NCBI GenBank assembly: GCA_025352865.1
Contig: JANXSB010000502.1
Coordinates: forward strand, 1 to 6,181
DNA: 6,181 nucleotides
DNA from: Chthoniobacter sp.
GTDB lineage: Bacteria; Verrucomicrobiota; Verrucomicrobiia; Chthoniobacterales; Chthoniobacteraceae
Direction: 5' to 3'
A program made the position numbers and the translations under genes. Shown here piece after piece: positions 6,032 through 6,181 of this stretch. Each line of letters opens with the position of its first letter. Position 1 is the stretch's first letter. The notes beneath the pieces are model-generated. The model searched no databases. It saw nothing but the letters and a program-made list of their open reading frames with translations, and had not been told where the DNA came from.

Positions 6032-6181
6032 TGCGCCTTCGAGATTCGCCGCCCGTCCGACGGCCTGCTGCTGGTGACGTGCCGGCAGATGCTCGCCGTC
6101 ATCCAGATGCCGCCGGGAAAACCGGTGCGCCTGCCCGCGGACTGGATGCAAAAGTTCGCGCACCTCCAGCCGGTGCGCCCG
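6032..6181 (+). pseudogene. In-frame remainder of the thioesterase after the TGA (continues past window)
   Basis: The codons directly after the TGA encode 50 residues, open to the last base: CAFEIRRPSDGLLLVTCRQ then MLAVIQMPPGKPVRLPADWM. This is the expected last strand pair of a hot-dog thioesterase, including the LAVIQMP strand and the PVRLP ending. No frameshift is needed, only one changed codon, and TGG (Trp) is the simplest original. It could be a recent nonsense mutation, a sequencing or assembly error, or a recoded stop. Confidence 0.68.

Noticed and set aside
5753..6163. N-terminal extension of the membrane glycosyltransferase to a 750-residue protein
   Set aside because: The extra 137 residues are antisense to the conserved thioesterase, have charged His/Arg-rich composition, and precede the natural short N-terminus and first membrane segment.
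5744..6181. Use of TGA as a Trp codon in this organism
   Set aside because: The hydrolase, transposase and membrane protein genes all end properly at TGA, and Trp in them is TGG.

Overview
The window is GC-rich, with tightly packed protein genes that mostly lack clear Shine-Dalgarno sites. Its gene mix is a ThuA-domain protein, a secreted class-C-like serine hydrolase, dTDP-sugar synthesis, a GT-C-type membrane glycosyltransferase and a small Y1 (HUH) transposase. This suits an environmental Gram-negative bacterium, perhaps of the Verrucomicrobiota/PVC group. That placement is a guess from gene style; there is no rRNA or marker gene to test it.

Layout: (1) positions 2-859 (+) hold the C-terminal part of a protein ending in a ThuA-like domain. 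(2) Positions 860-1110 contain no gene. A 179-bp palindromic cluster (890-1068) fills most of this gap. (3) Positions 1111-2373 (+) encode an exported beta-lactamase/transpeptidase-like serine hydrolase. (4) Positions 2389-3023 are a compact mobile element: one IS200/RAYT-like transposase gene (2479-2925, -) bracketed by inverted ends of about 92 bp, each made of three hairpins. (5) Positions 3036-3914 (-) are rfbA/rmlA, glucose-1-phosphate thymidylyltransferase. Its start overlaps by ATGA the stop of (6) a 613-residue polytopic membrane protein (3911-5752, -) that looks like a GT-C glycosyltransferase. Together they suggest a surface-polysaccharide operon. (7) Diverging from it at 5744 (+) is a YbgC-like acyl-CoA thioesterase. 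Its frame is interrupted by one TGA at 6029-6031, yet the same frame continues as family-like sequence to the window edge.

The most interesting observation is that the gene-less palindromic cluster (890-1068) and the ends of the transposase element (2389-3023) share one architecture although their stem sequences differ. From each outside edge inwards there is a 6-bp GC hairpin, an 11-nt spacer ending in GAAAWTAG, a hairpin of exactly 20 nt, about 22 nt more, a short G+C hairpin and then an A-rich tail. Spacings match to within a base across all four ends. The cluster therefore looks like a transposase-less miniature (MITE-like) relative, and the 4-base foot of the 20-nt hairpin (ATAG or TTAG) resembles the GTAG guide of enterobacterial REP/RAYT systems.

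The main element sits in the gap between two convergent genes, so its hairpins may serve as bidirectional terminators. The miniature sits just upstream of the serine hydrolase, where it could fold in the leader transcript.
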